From Batillaria attramentaria (Eukaryota; Mollusca; Gastropoda; Batillariidae), in assembly GCA_018292915.2 (NCBI GenBank), contig JACVVK020000208.1:973501-1037500 (forward strand): a stretch of 64,000 bases of DNA, written 5' to 3'. The notes under the pieces are model-generated. The model made no database searches and had not been told where the DNA came from. It was given only the letters and a program-made list of their open reading frames with translations. Position numbers and translations under genes: made by a program. Of the stretch, positions 1-36,639 are shown piece by piece. Each line of letters starts with the position of its first letter. Position 1 is the stretch's first letter.

Positions 1-557
1 AAAATACTAAGATGCTTTTGCGTATACAGTTATTGTCGAGCAGTCAACAAAACGTAAAAAGTAGCATGGTAAATTTGTGTAAACGGTTGTTGCTGGGCAG
101 TAAACAAGCACAGAATAGTATTATCACACAGTTGAGTAAACAGTCGTTAAGTTTAAACGGATCAAAATTACATACTTATAACATTTAAGCACTTTGCTCA
201 GTGAAAGCCAGTATCACAGGCAGTTCATCTTAAACATAACCAGAACAACGTCACGTCTATACTGACAATGGTACTTCAACTGCAGACAGAAATGAACTAA
301 AGTCCTATGCTTGTACGAGGGGTGTCCCAAAAGTAGCGTCACAGGTGCTATGAAATTGAAACAAGTGAACGTAACGCCATCAAACTCCTACAAGTGTATA
401 ACGTATCTTTCCACTACTGGCACTAGTCATGCAAAGTTTCAACCGCCTCCTTCACACGAGAAGATAATTATGGTACCTTGAATCAAGTGCAGTGTTGAAC
501 TGTGAAATAGCGAAGGAAACGGTAATGACTGCGAAGTGGTTACAAGTTAAGCAAGTA
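1..557. other. No gene recognised
   Basis: AT-rich unique-looking sequence on the 3' side of the visible TRPM exons. No exon of a TRPM C-terminal domain was recognised on the minus strand. Confidence 0.5.
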
Positions 558-720
558 AAAGCGACATAAAAGGAACAGAAACCACTAAACTTTCACAAAG
601 GACCGCACGGGTCAACGTTTCGGCTTTCGCCTTCCTCAGGACACAAACAAATCAAACGTTAAGCCGTGCCGTCCTTTGTGAAAGTTGAGTGGTTTCTGTC
701 CCTTTTATGTCGCTTTTATT
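558..720. repeat. Fold-back element with hammerhead-like core
   Basis: Two inverted arms of about 52 bp (left about 558-612, right about 666-720; few mismatches, both carrying GCGACATAAAAG) flank a 50-bp loop. On the minus strand the loop reads CTGAGGA, a GGC-GAAA-GCC hairpin, then GAAACGTT, resembling the catalytic core of hammerhead ribozymes carried by Penelope-like retroelements. An extra A after CTGAGGA departs from the consensus. Confidence 0.55.
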
Positions 721-969
721 TATGAAATAGCGGCTTTATAGGCGACAGAATGTAAACTGCTGAAGCACAGCTAGGAACGGATGATTTGCGGAGTACAGCA
801 AAATCATACATCGTACAAAATGGAGCACGCAGTTTCACAATATGGAATTATGATTAAATGATGTATGAGCAAAGGCACTCGGAGAAATACATGTAAAGTA
901 TACGCGCCACATAAAACACCCCTTTTCGTGAAATAAATTAACAAAAGTATACAGTTTGAGTGGATCTTC

Positions 970-1032
<63 letters not shown>
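970..1032. repeat. Compound (TC)n(CA)n microsatellite
   Basis: Pure dinucleotide runs. The flanking 1033-1536 shows no recognised gene. Confidence 0.95.
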
Positions 1033-1033
<1 letters not shown>

Positions 1034-1536
1034 AAATGCACGCTTGTATAATTTTGTAAAATCAGCAACTGCGTCATCACAACAGACCTCGGTCCACAAC
1101 GAATATGTCTCTCGTTGAGAAAATATTAAATAAAGAAATGCGGTCATAAAACTAGCTGAAGTGCAAATAAACTGACCGAGCTACGGTGAAAATCATACGT
1201 GCAATGAAACACATAATACAGTCGTACGCGAAGAGTTTGTCCTTTTCCTATATACAGGTGTGAGTCATCAGTCGTCATACCTCTATATCCAAAGTCAACT
1301 CAGATGAATGACTTCAGCTTGAGGTGTATTCAAACTGCCAGCGTAACATTCCAGATGACCGCCAGCAGTATTCAGTCCGGGGCATTTACAGCCTAGAGAT
1401 GGATGGCGCGGGGCGCTTTTTGCGTGAGCGTCATGTGCCCCGGATCACTGCACCTACAGGCTGGAAGTGCCCGGGAATAATTCGTGTTTTATGTTTCAAG
1501 TGTGTCACGTCTGCGGCGAAGCTAAGTGGTCGGCAC

Positions 1537-1972
1537 AATGGACGACTCCACTCCTGTCAATCACACGGACCGAGACCCCAGAATTCAGCCAACAAGCACA
1601 CCGGAATGAGCATGTAAATCTGTAATTGACGATTCCATATTCTTGTCATTCAAAACGGTGGAGCCCCCAGAATTCAGCCAATCGCTTGACGTGGCATAAT
1701 GAGCACAACACATGGCATAGTCTGGGAAACTTTTTGCCAGAAACTACAACGAGGGAAGCACGTGTAGTATGATATGAATGAAACATGAAAAGAAAGCAGT
1801 ATTTTCATTTGACGTCATTTGAAGAAAAGGGCCATTACGTCAATCTCTTTCATCTTGAAATCACCCCTTTTCCCATACAATGACGTCGCGGACGTACTTT
1901 GTTTTGCCAATACACGGCAGAGCAAAGGGACGGAGCTTTGGCCTCGGGGTTTGCCGTGTGAAGTCGTCCATT
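1537..1972. mobile_element. MITE, family with TIR AATGGACGACTCCAC (copy 1)
   Basis: Ends are inverted: AATGGACGACTCCACTC on the left, GTCGTCCATT on the right. The interior matches, in reverse orientation, the copy at 15916-16265 (CCCTTTTCCCATA..., GCATAATGAGCACAAC). No transposase. Confidence 0.65.
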
Positions 1973-2457
1973 CCGTGGGATCCAAATCACAGGCTTGTGT
2001 CCTGCTCCGTGGGTTCTGTGCGCAAATGTCTCGTATCGTCTCTCTGTTCCACAATCTTCATGATTCGGGTTAAAATCTGCAACAGACACCGCAGCAGATG
2101 AGATAACATGCGACAAGTGTTCTACCAATTTGTGTTCTATTTCTACCAATACTCCGATTAATTTTTCAGATATTTGGATCCCAATTAACTTAGCTGTTTT
2201 TTTTTTAATATTGATTTTAGATTGAGTTTGAATTGAGGAAGCTAAAAACAACAGTCAGAAAGAAGGAGTTTGTAACACGGAAAAAGGGGGTAGTCAGGAT
2301 CTTCCTCCCTTTCCTTTTTGTTCCCTGCCGGCATAGATCTTCAAGACTGGTCTGCTGTTCTCCCAACATCTTGTCACTGAAACTGAAAGTCGGTGCCAAA
2401 GCGTTGAAGTGTGCAGCATTTAGCCATTATGAGGAATACAATAGATCACATCTTTAC

Positions 2458-25957
<23,500 letters not shown>

Positions 25958-26127
25958 CCACCTTTACAAATTTCACGAAGCCATTATTTGTGACATTATT
26001 TGTGGAATGTGACAGTCTCACTGTGCAAAGAATTAAACTGATACTGCCGTTTCGCGTTCATTTATTATCATTTTTAATGAATCGGCTAATGCCAGGGTTA
26101 TTTTCGATGTCACGCCTTGATTGGGCA

Positions 26128-26130
<3 letters not shown>

Positions 26131-26200
<70 letters not shown>

Positions 26201-26211
26201 GTGACACACCG

Positions 26212-26279
<68 letters not shown>

Positions 26280-26290
26280 GTGACATACCG

Positions 26291-26329
<39 letters not shown>
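26131..26329. repeat. (TC)n(CA)n with a repeated spacer
   Basis: The spacer CCCTGTGACAYACCGAACAC occurs twice between CA runs, so a longer unit was duplicated. Confidence 0.95.
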
Positions 26330-26332
<3 letters not shown>

Positions 26333-26581
26333 TCTCTCGAACGTCACCACACACTATTCGCTAACCTCACGTACCTTCCTTGTGTCCACAAACAAGTACA
26401 CACTCGGCAGACTTCACGTCATTACTGTCTACTTCCCGTTCTGCTTTGTTTACACTGTACATGCCTCATCCCACGCGACACAGTGTAGACTATGAATATC
26501 GTGTTTCTCATAAACTGAGCATCAGCTCACGAATTCATGTGCATATACTTAAGAAAATAATAGGAAATAAAACTTGTCACG

Positions 26582-26760
26582 ACCTCGTTTACATACGCAC
26601 GCACAAATATCAAGTGTGCACGCTAAAAATCCCACGTTCATCTTTCTCAGAAGAGTAGGCTGTGGCCGGTGGCGTGGTAAACAGAAATACTGTCTCACGC
26701 ACCAGAGTGAATAGCAGGGTGGAGGTTTGCACATAAAGTAGCGATGCTTAGCGGCCGGCT
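26582..26760 (+). mobile_element. SINE-like repeat family 3, 3' half
   Basis: CACGCACAAATATCAAGTGT, AAGAGTAGGCTGTG-CCGGTGGCG and GGAGGTTTGCACATAAAGTA match 63755-63900. Followed by (CCATA)n at 26837-26870. Confidence 0.72.
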
Positions 26761-26870
26761 TTCGCTGCTTCGTTCTCCAGCCCTGCGGCGCCAAAAGCAT
26801 TTCAGTAGAGATGGATATGTGCGCCGAGGACTCGTCTACCATACCATACCATACCATACCATACCATACC

Positions 26871-27198
26871 AAATGTTCCTATGACCATATGTGACGGAGA
26901 TGTCAGTCATTCAAAACAACAGGCCTGTAGTTATCTTCTTTACTTTCTTGTTTCAAGTTCCATTATCGTACTGTGTAATATTTCCTTTCCCTCAGCGGCG
27001 TTCAGCCTTTCACACATGACATCACGTTTCTGAGTTAAATCCAAGTCTGCCGTAAGTGTAGAAGACACAGTCATGACTCAGATACTAACACAAGTTCGCT
27101 CAGTGTACGAAGACAGTTTCACACAAATTCAAAGTACGAACATTTATGTGCCACGAGACGTTGTATGTCTGTAATGTACCCTTACCAACAGACTCAGG

Positions 27199-27200
<2 letters not shown>
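26871..27200. other. No gene recognised
   Basis: Unique-looking intergenic sequence between (CCATA)n and a (GT)n array. Confidence 0.5.
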
Positions 27201-27249
<49 letters not shown>

Positions 27250-27250
27250 C

Positions 27251-27332
<82 letters not shown>
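27201..27332. repeat. (GT)n with (GTGC)n
   Basis: 132 bp. Unique-looking sequence 27333-27940 follows with no recognised gene. Confidence 0.97.
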
Positions 27333-27336
<4 letters not shown>

Positions 27337-27940
27337 AGTGCGCGCGCTATACGAAGACTAGAAAAGAATACTTACATTGTCTCAGTCCGACATACATCCC
27401 CTTCAACTGAACACAGTCACACAATCCCTAGCTGTACAATTCACGTGTAGATTCACAAGTGTCTCACATAATTTCGGCTCGGCTTTAAGTTCAGTATGGA
27501 TGTGAACAGTCCTTGGAGCCTCAGTGATCGATACCAGATCACTAGTGCTTTGCGCTTCTCACATTCAAGTCAGTGCCTGAAGACAGCGGCATTCCTTGGC
27601 CCGTTGAGAGCTCAAGTACAGAGTCAGAAGTACTTGTGTACGTCAGGTTTAGGTGACACTTGTACGAACGTACGGCTAGTCGTGTCAGTTTATGCGGAGG
27701 CAGCCGGCGAGACATACACGAGGCTTCTTGTCCATTATCAATCTGACTTCCTAAGCTGTATGCGCGCAAACAACTTGAGGCACTCGCTTGGCGCAGTACA
27801 GCTTTTAGATATACGCATATAGGCAAAATGGGCGGGACTCAGTGACAGAGACACGGAAAGGGACAGCATGTCAGTCTAGCTGCCTTGCATACTCCGATAT
27901 GCTCGACTGAACATGGCTGCCTAGCCCGCGTACACACAAC

Positions 27941-27943
27941 GAC

Positions 27944-27994
<51 letters not shown>

Positions 27995-28083
27995 CGACAA
28001 CACACACGCACAGAGAGACAGAGAGAGAGAGCCTGAGTGACACACACACACACGCGCGCGCGCGCGCGTGCACGCACGCACAC
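27941..28083. repeat. (CA)n, (GA)n and (CG)n clusters
   Basis: Several dinucleotide tracts. 28084-28585 holds nothing recognised. Confidence 0.92.
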
Positions 28084-28585
28084 ACCACAGTCTCTGTGCA
28101 CTCCCTTCAGTTCTTAGCGATGAGTCGAAGAAAAGATAATGAAAAATACATGGCTTGCTGAGGCGTATTTCTGAGAATCTCCACGGTACAGGATTAGATC
28201 GAACTCGGCACTTGAAAACCGGCCCGCGTCAAACACCAGCATGAAAAGACATGTTCCTCAAACTGGAGTGCCACTGAATGCAGCCCTAGCGATAACATAG
28301 CATTGCACAAAAAGGGTATCGGAAATCACAGTACTGCAAACACGCACAGTCAGTGGGGACAGGATTCCAAGTTTGAAGTGGTGCGTTTGGGTTTTGCAGG
28401 TAGGTAAGCTTTTGTATGGTCGTAATATTGTCGATTGCTATATAATTTTCTTTCATTTCTACGATGTGAAACGTTGAGGTGACAATTCACATTGTATACT
28501 AAGGCACTCTTTGAAAGGAATTTTATCTCATGAGTTATTCTTCCGCGGCTTTGCAAATCTAACTAGATTGTGAGGTATCCGTTTC

Positions 28586-29170
<585 letters not shown>

Positions 29171-29477
29171 TAACATAGCCAGAGAAAATGAGCAAGCGTT
29201 TTGTTGGTGGCTTTGTTGTTGTTGTTTTTTCGCTCCCACTTGGGTAGTTTCGAACTCTTCTCACGACATGCGAGAGCAGTGGACCCTCCCACTAGACCAC
29301 TTCTGTTACTGCTTGTAGAGAGGTGAACGAATAGGCATAAGTATGTACAGGATGAGTGCATGTCTCTGTACTGGACCTCCATGGTTACCGTTCTGTTTTG
29401 TATAAGTTCTGCGAACTTTTTTTTTTTTTTAAAGTACATGACAAGTGTTTGATTCTTCACAGTGGTAGTATGATCCG

Positions 29478-29607
<130 letters not shown>

Positions 29608-30062
29608 TGATGACTTGTATAGATGTGAGTTGTTGTTTTTTTTTTTGTTTTTTTTTTTTTACCCACGTACAGGATGAGTGATTCTCTACTGTGGTGGTAT
29701 GGTCGCTTTTTGCCTTGTTCGATTTCATATTGTTGGTTGTATGTTGTGCATAGATGGAAATGACTTTTTTTTTGGGGGCGTACGTTTTTGTATTTGATTT
29801 CATCCCTATAAAGGAAATAGGTGTGCATCGTCCCTTGGTCGATTTGTACTGTCTGTTGTATGCTCGGTATAGCTGCAATTTTTTTTAACAGGACGAGTGT
29901 CTGACTCTTTATAGTGGTAGTATGATCTGTATAAGTGTGAAGGAGTTTTTTTTTTGTTTTTTTTTCCTCTCTACTCTACTTGATCTCTACTGTGATGGCT
30001 TGTGTAGATGTGATTTTTTTTTCTGCTCTCCTACTTTACTTGATTTCTACTGTGATAGCCTT

Positions 30063-30170
<108 letters not shown>

Positions 30171-30744
30171 CGGGTCTATCAAATGTAGATGTGAGCAAGC
30201 AGTGTGTTAATGTAAGAAGGTTGCTTTTTGTCTGATTTGGTTACTGTGCTCTGTACAGATATGATATATGCCTCAATGTGAACAGACTACCCGTAGCCAT
30301 GCTGGCTGAACGGATACATATGAATATTTAGACATATGTGCCAGTACTCCTGATGGGGTTTCTGGAAATAAATAAAACTGAAACTGAATCCGGTCGCTCC
30401 AATTTCAGGCCGTTGTCTATCGTGTGAATTGAATACTCAGGAAAAGGTCGTGGTGCATTTTGAAGCAGGAAGTAGGCGAAACGGACACCGATGCTGTCCC
30501 CGTCCGCTTCTGCATTCGAGTACCAACACCTCTTTTTTTTTTTCTTTTCTTTTTTAACAAATGCAAATAAATGCTATCTATCATTCATTGGCGAACTCTG
30601 CCCACCGATATCCACCCCAACATGTGTAAGGTGCGTGATATAGCACATATTCTAAGTGAGTAAGTTCTATAGTTGGCATTCTAGGGCCAGCTCTCAAATG
30701 GCAGTCTTATTGCGTGTGTTTCCGTTTCTGTGTGAGTGAGTGCG

Positions 30745-30822
30745 TATTGACTGTAAGGCGCCCTGAGCTCCTTCGGGAGGCAGGGCGTCCCTGAAATACC
30801 CATTATTATTATTATTATTTAT
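30745..30822 (+). mobile_element. LINE 3' tail with (ATT)n
   Basis: AAGGCGCCCTGAGCTCCTTC, GGCAGGGCGTCCCTGAAATA and (ATT)n. Confidence 0.7.
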
Positions 30823-30899
30823 GAAGAATAATTGGTGTGGGGGAGGGGGAGGGGAGGGGAGGCGGTGGAAGCCCTTTGAGGCGGCAAGTCTTTTGATAC

Positions 30900-31235
30900 C
30901 TGTCACCATGGCCCCGTTTACATTACAGAGCGCTCTGAGCGCGCCCCTAAAGCGCACCGTACTGAGAGCGCTCCACGACGTTTACATTACACAATCGTGG
31001 AAGGGGAGTTGACATGTCACGTGCTCTCGAGGAATGTGACATATTCAAGATGGCAGCGCCCAGAAAGCACGTGTTTTTGTATGCCTGGCAGAAAAAAAAC
31101 AAAAACAAAAACACGATCTTTCGTCATTTGCAAAAATGGCCTGTCAGTTGCTACGGTGACACAGGGCCCCACGTGACGTGACGAAAGCGCCCTAAGCTAG
31201 AGCGCCCTCAGACTACCCACTGTAGGTATGTGAAA
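30900..31235. other. Unassigned stretch rich in E-boxes
   Basis: Contains TCACGTGCTC, GCACGTGTTT, CCACGTGACGTGACG and CAAGATGGCAGC (YY1-like). GTTTACATTAC occurs twice. No ORF recognised. Confidence 0.4.
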
Positions 31236-31304
31236 TTTAAGTATTTAATGACAGTGATAGATCTGAACTGTGATACCAACAGTTGTTGGGTTTATTTCTT
31301 TTTA

Positions 31305-31625
31305 TACAGCCGGATTACATATTTTGATACAGCCGGATTACATATTTTGATACAGCCGGATTACATATTTTGATACAGCCGGATTACATATTTTGATACA
31401 GCCGGATTACATATTTTGATACAGCCGGATTACATATTTTGATACAGCCGGATTACATATTTTGATACAGCCGGATTACATATTTTGATACAGCCGGATT
31501 ACATATTTTGATACAGCCGGATTACATATTTTGATACAGCCGGATTACATATTTTGATACAGCCGGATTACATATTTTGATACAGCCGGATTACATATTT
31601 TGATACAGCCGGATTACATATTTTG
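31305..31625. repeat. Perfect tandem repeat, 23-bp unit x 14
   Basis: Unit starts TACAGCCGGATTACAT and ends ATTTTGA. All 14 copies read the same; the last lacks its final A. Confidence 0.98.
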
Positions 31626-32086
31626 CATCTTTAGGTTATGGGTTTTATTACAGAATCTAAGCTGTTGACTTACATCATTTTTTTGCTAAGATAACCTTTT
31701 CACTTATTTCAATATTTATCCAAGGCACATGAGAACTCGGTAACGATTGAGACTTGTGTGTGTGTGTGTGTGTGTTTTTTTTTTTGTTTTTTTTTTAATG
31801 AGATTTTCTTCTTTGTGTTACTTTTTCGTGTACGACTCGATCCGTTTGGATCTCGATGCGTTGACAAAGAATATTGTCATTGTGAATAATCGAGTTTTGA
31901 AATTTATGAAATGTAATGTTTGTCATGTAGGTGTACTTACAAACCTTGAGGCTAAGTAGAGTGTGTTATTACCTATTATTATTCATTATACACTACAGAT
32001 CACGTGTCTGTATTGCCTGCTCTTGTCTCGCGGGTTTAATGTTGAATTAATTTTAATTACTCACTTATATGGGCATAATAAAATGC

Positions 32087-32291
32087 ATGATGTATGTATG
32101 TATGTATGTATGTATGTATCTATGTATGTATGTATGTACAGTGTATGTATGCATGTATGTATGTATGTATGTATGTATGTATGTATGTATGTATGTATGT
32201 ATGTATGTATGTATGTATGTATGTATGTATGTATGTATGTATGTATGTATGTATGTATGTATGTATGTATGTATGTATGTATGTATGTATG
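32087..32291. repeat. (TATG)n array, left part
   Basis: Tetranucleotide array with a TACAGTG interruption, same phase and type as 33529-34262. Confidence 0.97.
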
Positions 32292-33528
32292 TGTAGCGAA
32301 GATACTTCGCTATGTTTGTGTTCAGTACAGCCGCCATTCTTAGTACAGGCGCACTTTTAAATTGGGTCAAGCTAGCCACAGTGAAGGGTCAGTTTTCACG
32401 TGCGCTGGCCACGTGATCGCATGATGAGCGCGTGATTTCTTGTATAAACACTAAAGATAGAGCCTTATAATAGCGAGAGTTTCCCGCGTTTTCCTCAGTC
32501 GCTTTCTGAGAGTCCCAGAGACTGTGTGTCGTCCCTCCAGCCCGGCCTCGAATCTTCCCCATTTCTTATGTTCAGGCGTAGTCTCTGAGCCTTTGGAGTC
32601 AGTATTTTGTGACCAGTGTTGGACCTGTTGCTGGATGCCCCTTCTATTAGGAACTATGTGAACGGAGGAGAAACTGTGATTCTGTATTGTCTCATTTTAT
32701 TCCCTTTTGAACTAGAGAACAGGTGATGTAAAGTAGGAAGATACCTGTAATAGTTCGAAGTACTCTAAGAGATCTGATAGTTAATAGTACTAATTAGAAC
32801 AGTTACGTAAATTAACGGTTATGTAAATTTGTACTTCTGGTTTAGATTGACAGAGAGATAGAACGTTGTTTATTACTAGTGAGAGATACTCTAGTGTCAG
32901 GCTCCTTTGTTTCATGCCCAGTCAGCCGGTGAGGGAGGTTTCCCAGCTTCTTGTGTAACACGCAGCACACACGCGGCCGAGTGTGTATTGTCTGTTCATT
33001 CAGTACCGACGGTCACTAGGCAGAGTAAGGAATTCCATTCACAGAGTGACCGCGCTCTCGGTTTACATCATTCACGGAATTGTCCACTCCCCGCTATTTT
33101 AGTTGTACTGTCCCGTCCCACATTTTGCAGCTTAGTTTCTTCCCGCATTCTTTTGTTATTGTATATGTAGAGTAGTGTTTAGTAGTCTCTAGTTTGTTGC
33201 CCGACAAATATTAATCATCACGCTCATATATTTTGAGCCGAATCTGTGTTGCCTTATTACATCTAACGATTCATATGATTCGCATGTAACTTTTACTGGA
33301 ATAAGTGAACACTCTGATTTTTACTCTCTTGTCAGTTGTTCTTTCGAGAAATAGTGTAAGTTTGATGAGTGATTGAGTGCGTAGATGTGTGTGGCACGTA
33401 GGCCCGACAGTATGATGCAATACTCTTTCGCACTTCAGTCATCCTAAACACACATGTCAGAGTAGCTCACTAAACTAAATCTGTAGCGTTCCCGACAACC
33501 ACGACGACCCCACACCCGGGGCGCTACA
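32292..33528 (+). mobile_element. Probable solo LTR
   Basis: 1237 bp bounded by TGTAGCG and CGCTACA (TG...CA with 7-bp inverted ends), with TATG on both sides as a possible 4-bp target duplication. TTGTATAAACAC at 32441 is a possible TATA box. No coding region. Confidence 0.6.
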
Positions 33529-34262
33529 TATGTATGTATGTACAGTGTATGTATGTATGTATGTATGTATGTATGTATGTATGTATGTATGTATGTATGT
33601 ATGTATGTATGTATGTATGTATGTATGTACAGTGTATGTATGTATGTATGTATGTATGTATGTATGTATGTATGCATGCATGCATGCATGCATGCATGCA
33701 TGCATGTGTGTATGTATGTATGTATGTATGTATGTATGTATGTATGTATGTATGTATGTATGTATGTATGTACAGTGTATGTATGTATGTATGTATGTAT
33801 GTATGTATGTATGTATGTATGTATGTATGTATGTATGTACAGTGTATGTATGTATGTATGTATGTATGTATGTATGTATGTATGTATGTATGTATGTATG
33901 TATGTGTGTATGTACAGTGTATGTATCCATGTATGTATGTATGTATGTATGTATGTATGTATGTATGTATGTATGTATGTATGTATGTATGTGTGTATGT
34001 ACAGTGTATGTATCCATGTATGTATGTATGTATGTATGTGTGTATGTACAGTGTATGTATGTATGTATGCATGTATGTATGTATGTATGTATGTATGTAT
34101 GTATGTATGTATGTATGTATGTATGTATGTACAGTGTATGTATGTATGTATGTATGTATGTGTGTATGTACAGTGTATGTATCCATGTATGTATGTATGT
34201 ATGTACAGTGTATGCATGTATGTATGTATGTATGTATGTATGTATGTATGTATGTATGTATG
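33529..34262. repeat. (TATG)n array, right part
   Basis: About 730 bp with recurring TACAGTG, TATCCATG and TGCATG interruptions, suggesting higher-order duplications. Confidence 0.97.
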
Positions 34263-34534
34263 CTTGTATGTCTTGTATGTAGGCATGCTTTTGTTTTTAG
34301 TTCTTAAAACTGTTTTTATTTCAACTGCGGTATGTTTTATTGTTTCTCAAGTTGTTCGTCATTGGTCTTTGTCAGTGCTGGTCCTTTTCATTTCATCTAC
34401 GTAATCTGTGCTTGTTTGTTGTCGTTGTCGTTGTTGTTGTACTTTATGGCCTGTTATTCGTCCAGTGTAAGTTGAGAGAATGTGTTTTGTGTGTGTGTGT
34501 GTGTGTTTTTTTTTACTTGTTTTTGTTGTTGTCC

Positions 34535-34600
34535 TAAGATTGTAAGGCGCTTTCAGCTTGGTCCCCAGCGATAGGCGCCCTTCGGGGTTTTTTTTATTTT
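34535..34600 (+). mobile_element. LINE 3' tail
   Basis: GTAAGGCGCTTTCAGCTTGG and GATAGGCGCCCTTCGGGG. Confidence 0.55.
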
Positions 34601-34649
34601 TATCTCTTCTCCTCCCAGTAATTCAACTCAGCTTTTTATTGTCTTGTAC

Positions 34650-34654
<5 letters not shown>

Positions 34655-34733
<79 letters not shown>
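34655..34733. repeat. (TG)n microsatellite
   Basis: Between two LINE tails. Confidence 0.97.
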
Positions 34734-34736
<3 letters not shown>

Positions 34737-34904
34737 TGGTTTATTTGGGTTGGGTTCCCCACATCCTGTGTTTGGGCAGGATGCTGGGGTCCCCGTTCTC
34801 TTACTGCCATGGTCTCTGTTGCCGCCTGCAGGGAGACAATGCGGGGTTTTTTATTTTATCAGTCTTTATTTTCGCGGGTTGTTGCTGCCCCCCCCCCCCC
34901 CTCC

Positions 34905-34987
34905 CGTTATATTGTAAAGCGCCTAGAGCCAGCCCCTGGGTTAGGCGCGTTAAAAATCTCCACTATTATTATTATTATTATTATTAA
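34905..34987 (+). mobile_element. LINE 3' tail with (ATT)n
   Basis: AAAGCGCCTAGAGCCAGCCC, GGGTTAGGCGCGTTAAAAAT, (ATT)n. Confidence 0.75.
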
Positions 34988-35490
34988 TTGATTGCGTTTT
35001 TCATTCGTTAAAATATCGACAAGAGTGATGTCCGGAAAACATGAATATTGCACTGCTTCGGAAATGTCCACGTGACCCTCTCCTGTTTTTTCTCGAGGAT
35101 TTCAATCACCTAGGGTGACCCTAGTCTGGCTACCCACGCGTCACAGTCTTCGTGAACTCAAGATGGTCACCGAACGCTTCCGGCAGTATCCGTCTATATT
35201 AGACTGAAGTTGTGTATCCGTCGTGATAGCGCTATAGTAGACTTAATTCATCATCGGCGTAGCCAGTGACATCGACGCCTTGATGCAGTGTGCATACCAA
35301 AGCGGAGACGTTGTGTTTGGCCTGCCGCGTTCGACTGCTAGGGTTTATGTGCGAGGGGACGTAACGCTTGCGAGCGCTCTACTCTCATGTCCTGATTGCC
35401 TCCCTTGACACGTAATCTGGCTGAAGGTCTCGAGCGAGAAATCGGAGAACATAATCAGCAAGAACAATACAGCTGTTTTGTTTTGTTTTG

Positions 35491-35607
<117 letters not shown>

Positions 35608-35815
35608 TTCTCGGGGGGGAGGGGGGGGGCAGAAATTCCATTTACCTGTGTGTACTTGCAGCAACAGCACAGATCCCTTTTGTACTTATTCAGTCCCCAA
35701 ACTAGTAAAGTCAGATTTTACACGTTCGTCGATCATTCTATGGGCGAAAGTGTGTCATTCTTACGAGAATTCTCTCTCTCTCTCTCTCTCTCTCTGTGCC
35801 TGTGCTTAATTTCGT

Positions 35816-35874
<59 letters not shown>

Positions 35875-36374
35875 GAAGTTTGAAGAAAACCTCTTTTAGT
35901 CATCATCGAACCAAGACATCTGTTGCACTTCTCGCCTTAAATCCACCACAACAACGGCCACCGTGACACTACTACTACCACCACGCCATCACCACCACCA
36001 GTAACCAGTAAATACACTGACCAGTAACCAGTAAATACACTGACCAATCAGAAGAAGACACAGTCACACAGTGCACTCAGATTTAATTACCAGTGGCAAC
36101 AACAAAGCGAAATATACTTAAACCAATCAACACGTTAACAATGGGGAATTAAGTACGCATATTTAATAAACAAACCAGAAAAAAAAATCACTTGGAATGA
36201 TGTAGAATGAGTCAGAGATAAAAACAAAGATGGTAACAGCATCATGTATGTCAAAAACGAAGGCTCATGCACAAGTCACAGACTATGGTTTTCAGGTCGG
36301 ATTTACTTCATACACTAGATTTGATAAAGCTTAGTTTGTCAGACAAACATCCACAACACTCTTCAGGTTACCAA

Positions 36375-36560
36375 GCGGTCGATGGTCTAATGCTTAAGAG
36401 ACTTTGCCGCCAACGAGAGAGGACAGGTTCGAGTCCCAATCGGGGCGAAGATTTTTTCCTTCTCGTACGTGACACCGTTCATTCGGGCCGATCGTCGGGG
36501 GTTCTCTCCGGGTACTCCCCCCCCCCCAACCCCCCACCCATTATTATTATTATAATATTA
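36375..36560 (+). mobile_element. tRNA-derived SINE family 2
   Basis: ATGGTCTAATGCTTAAGAG, GGTTCGAGTCCCAATCGGGG, TTCTCGTACGTGACACCG, GATCGTCGGGGGTTCTCTCC, then (ATT)n. Confidence 0.8.
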
Positions 36561-36639
36561 TCAAGCTACAGTGTAACGGTTCACGCAGACAATGCATGTG
36601 TGTGAACAGTGTGACTCTCAGTTTTTCCAAGGCCATGTC

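Noticed and set aside
1850..2251. 133-codon minus-strand frame
   Set aside because: Most of it is the MITE at 1537-1972 read through.
2300..2400. Possible further TRPM exon on the minus strand (MLGEQQTSLEDLCRQG)
   Set aside because: Looks helical, but its acceptor phase does not match the end of exon 26, and no donor or family motif supports it.
27480..27830. Plus-strand frame of 108 codons starting MDVNSPWSLSDRY
   Set aside because: No similarity, no splice context, and a comparable frame on the opposite strand.
33444..34404. Open frames up to 288 codons of Met-Tyr-Val-Cys or His-Thr-Tyr-Ile
   Set aside because: They are the TATG array read in three frames on both strands.
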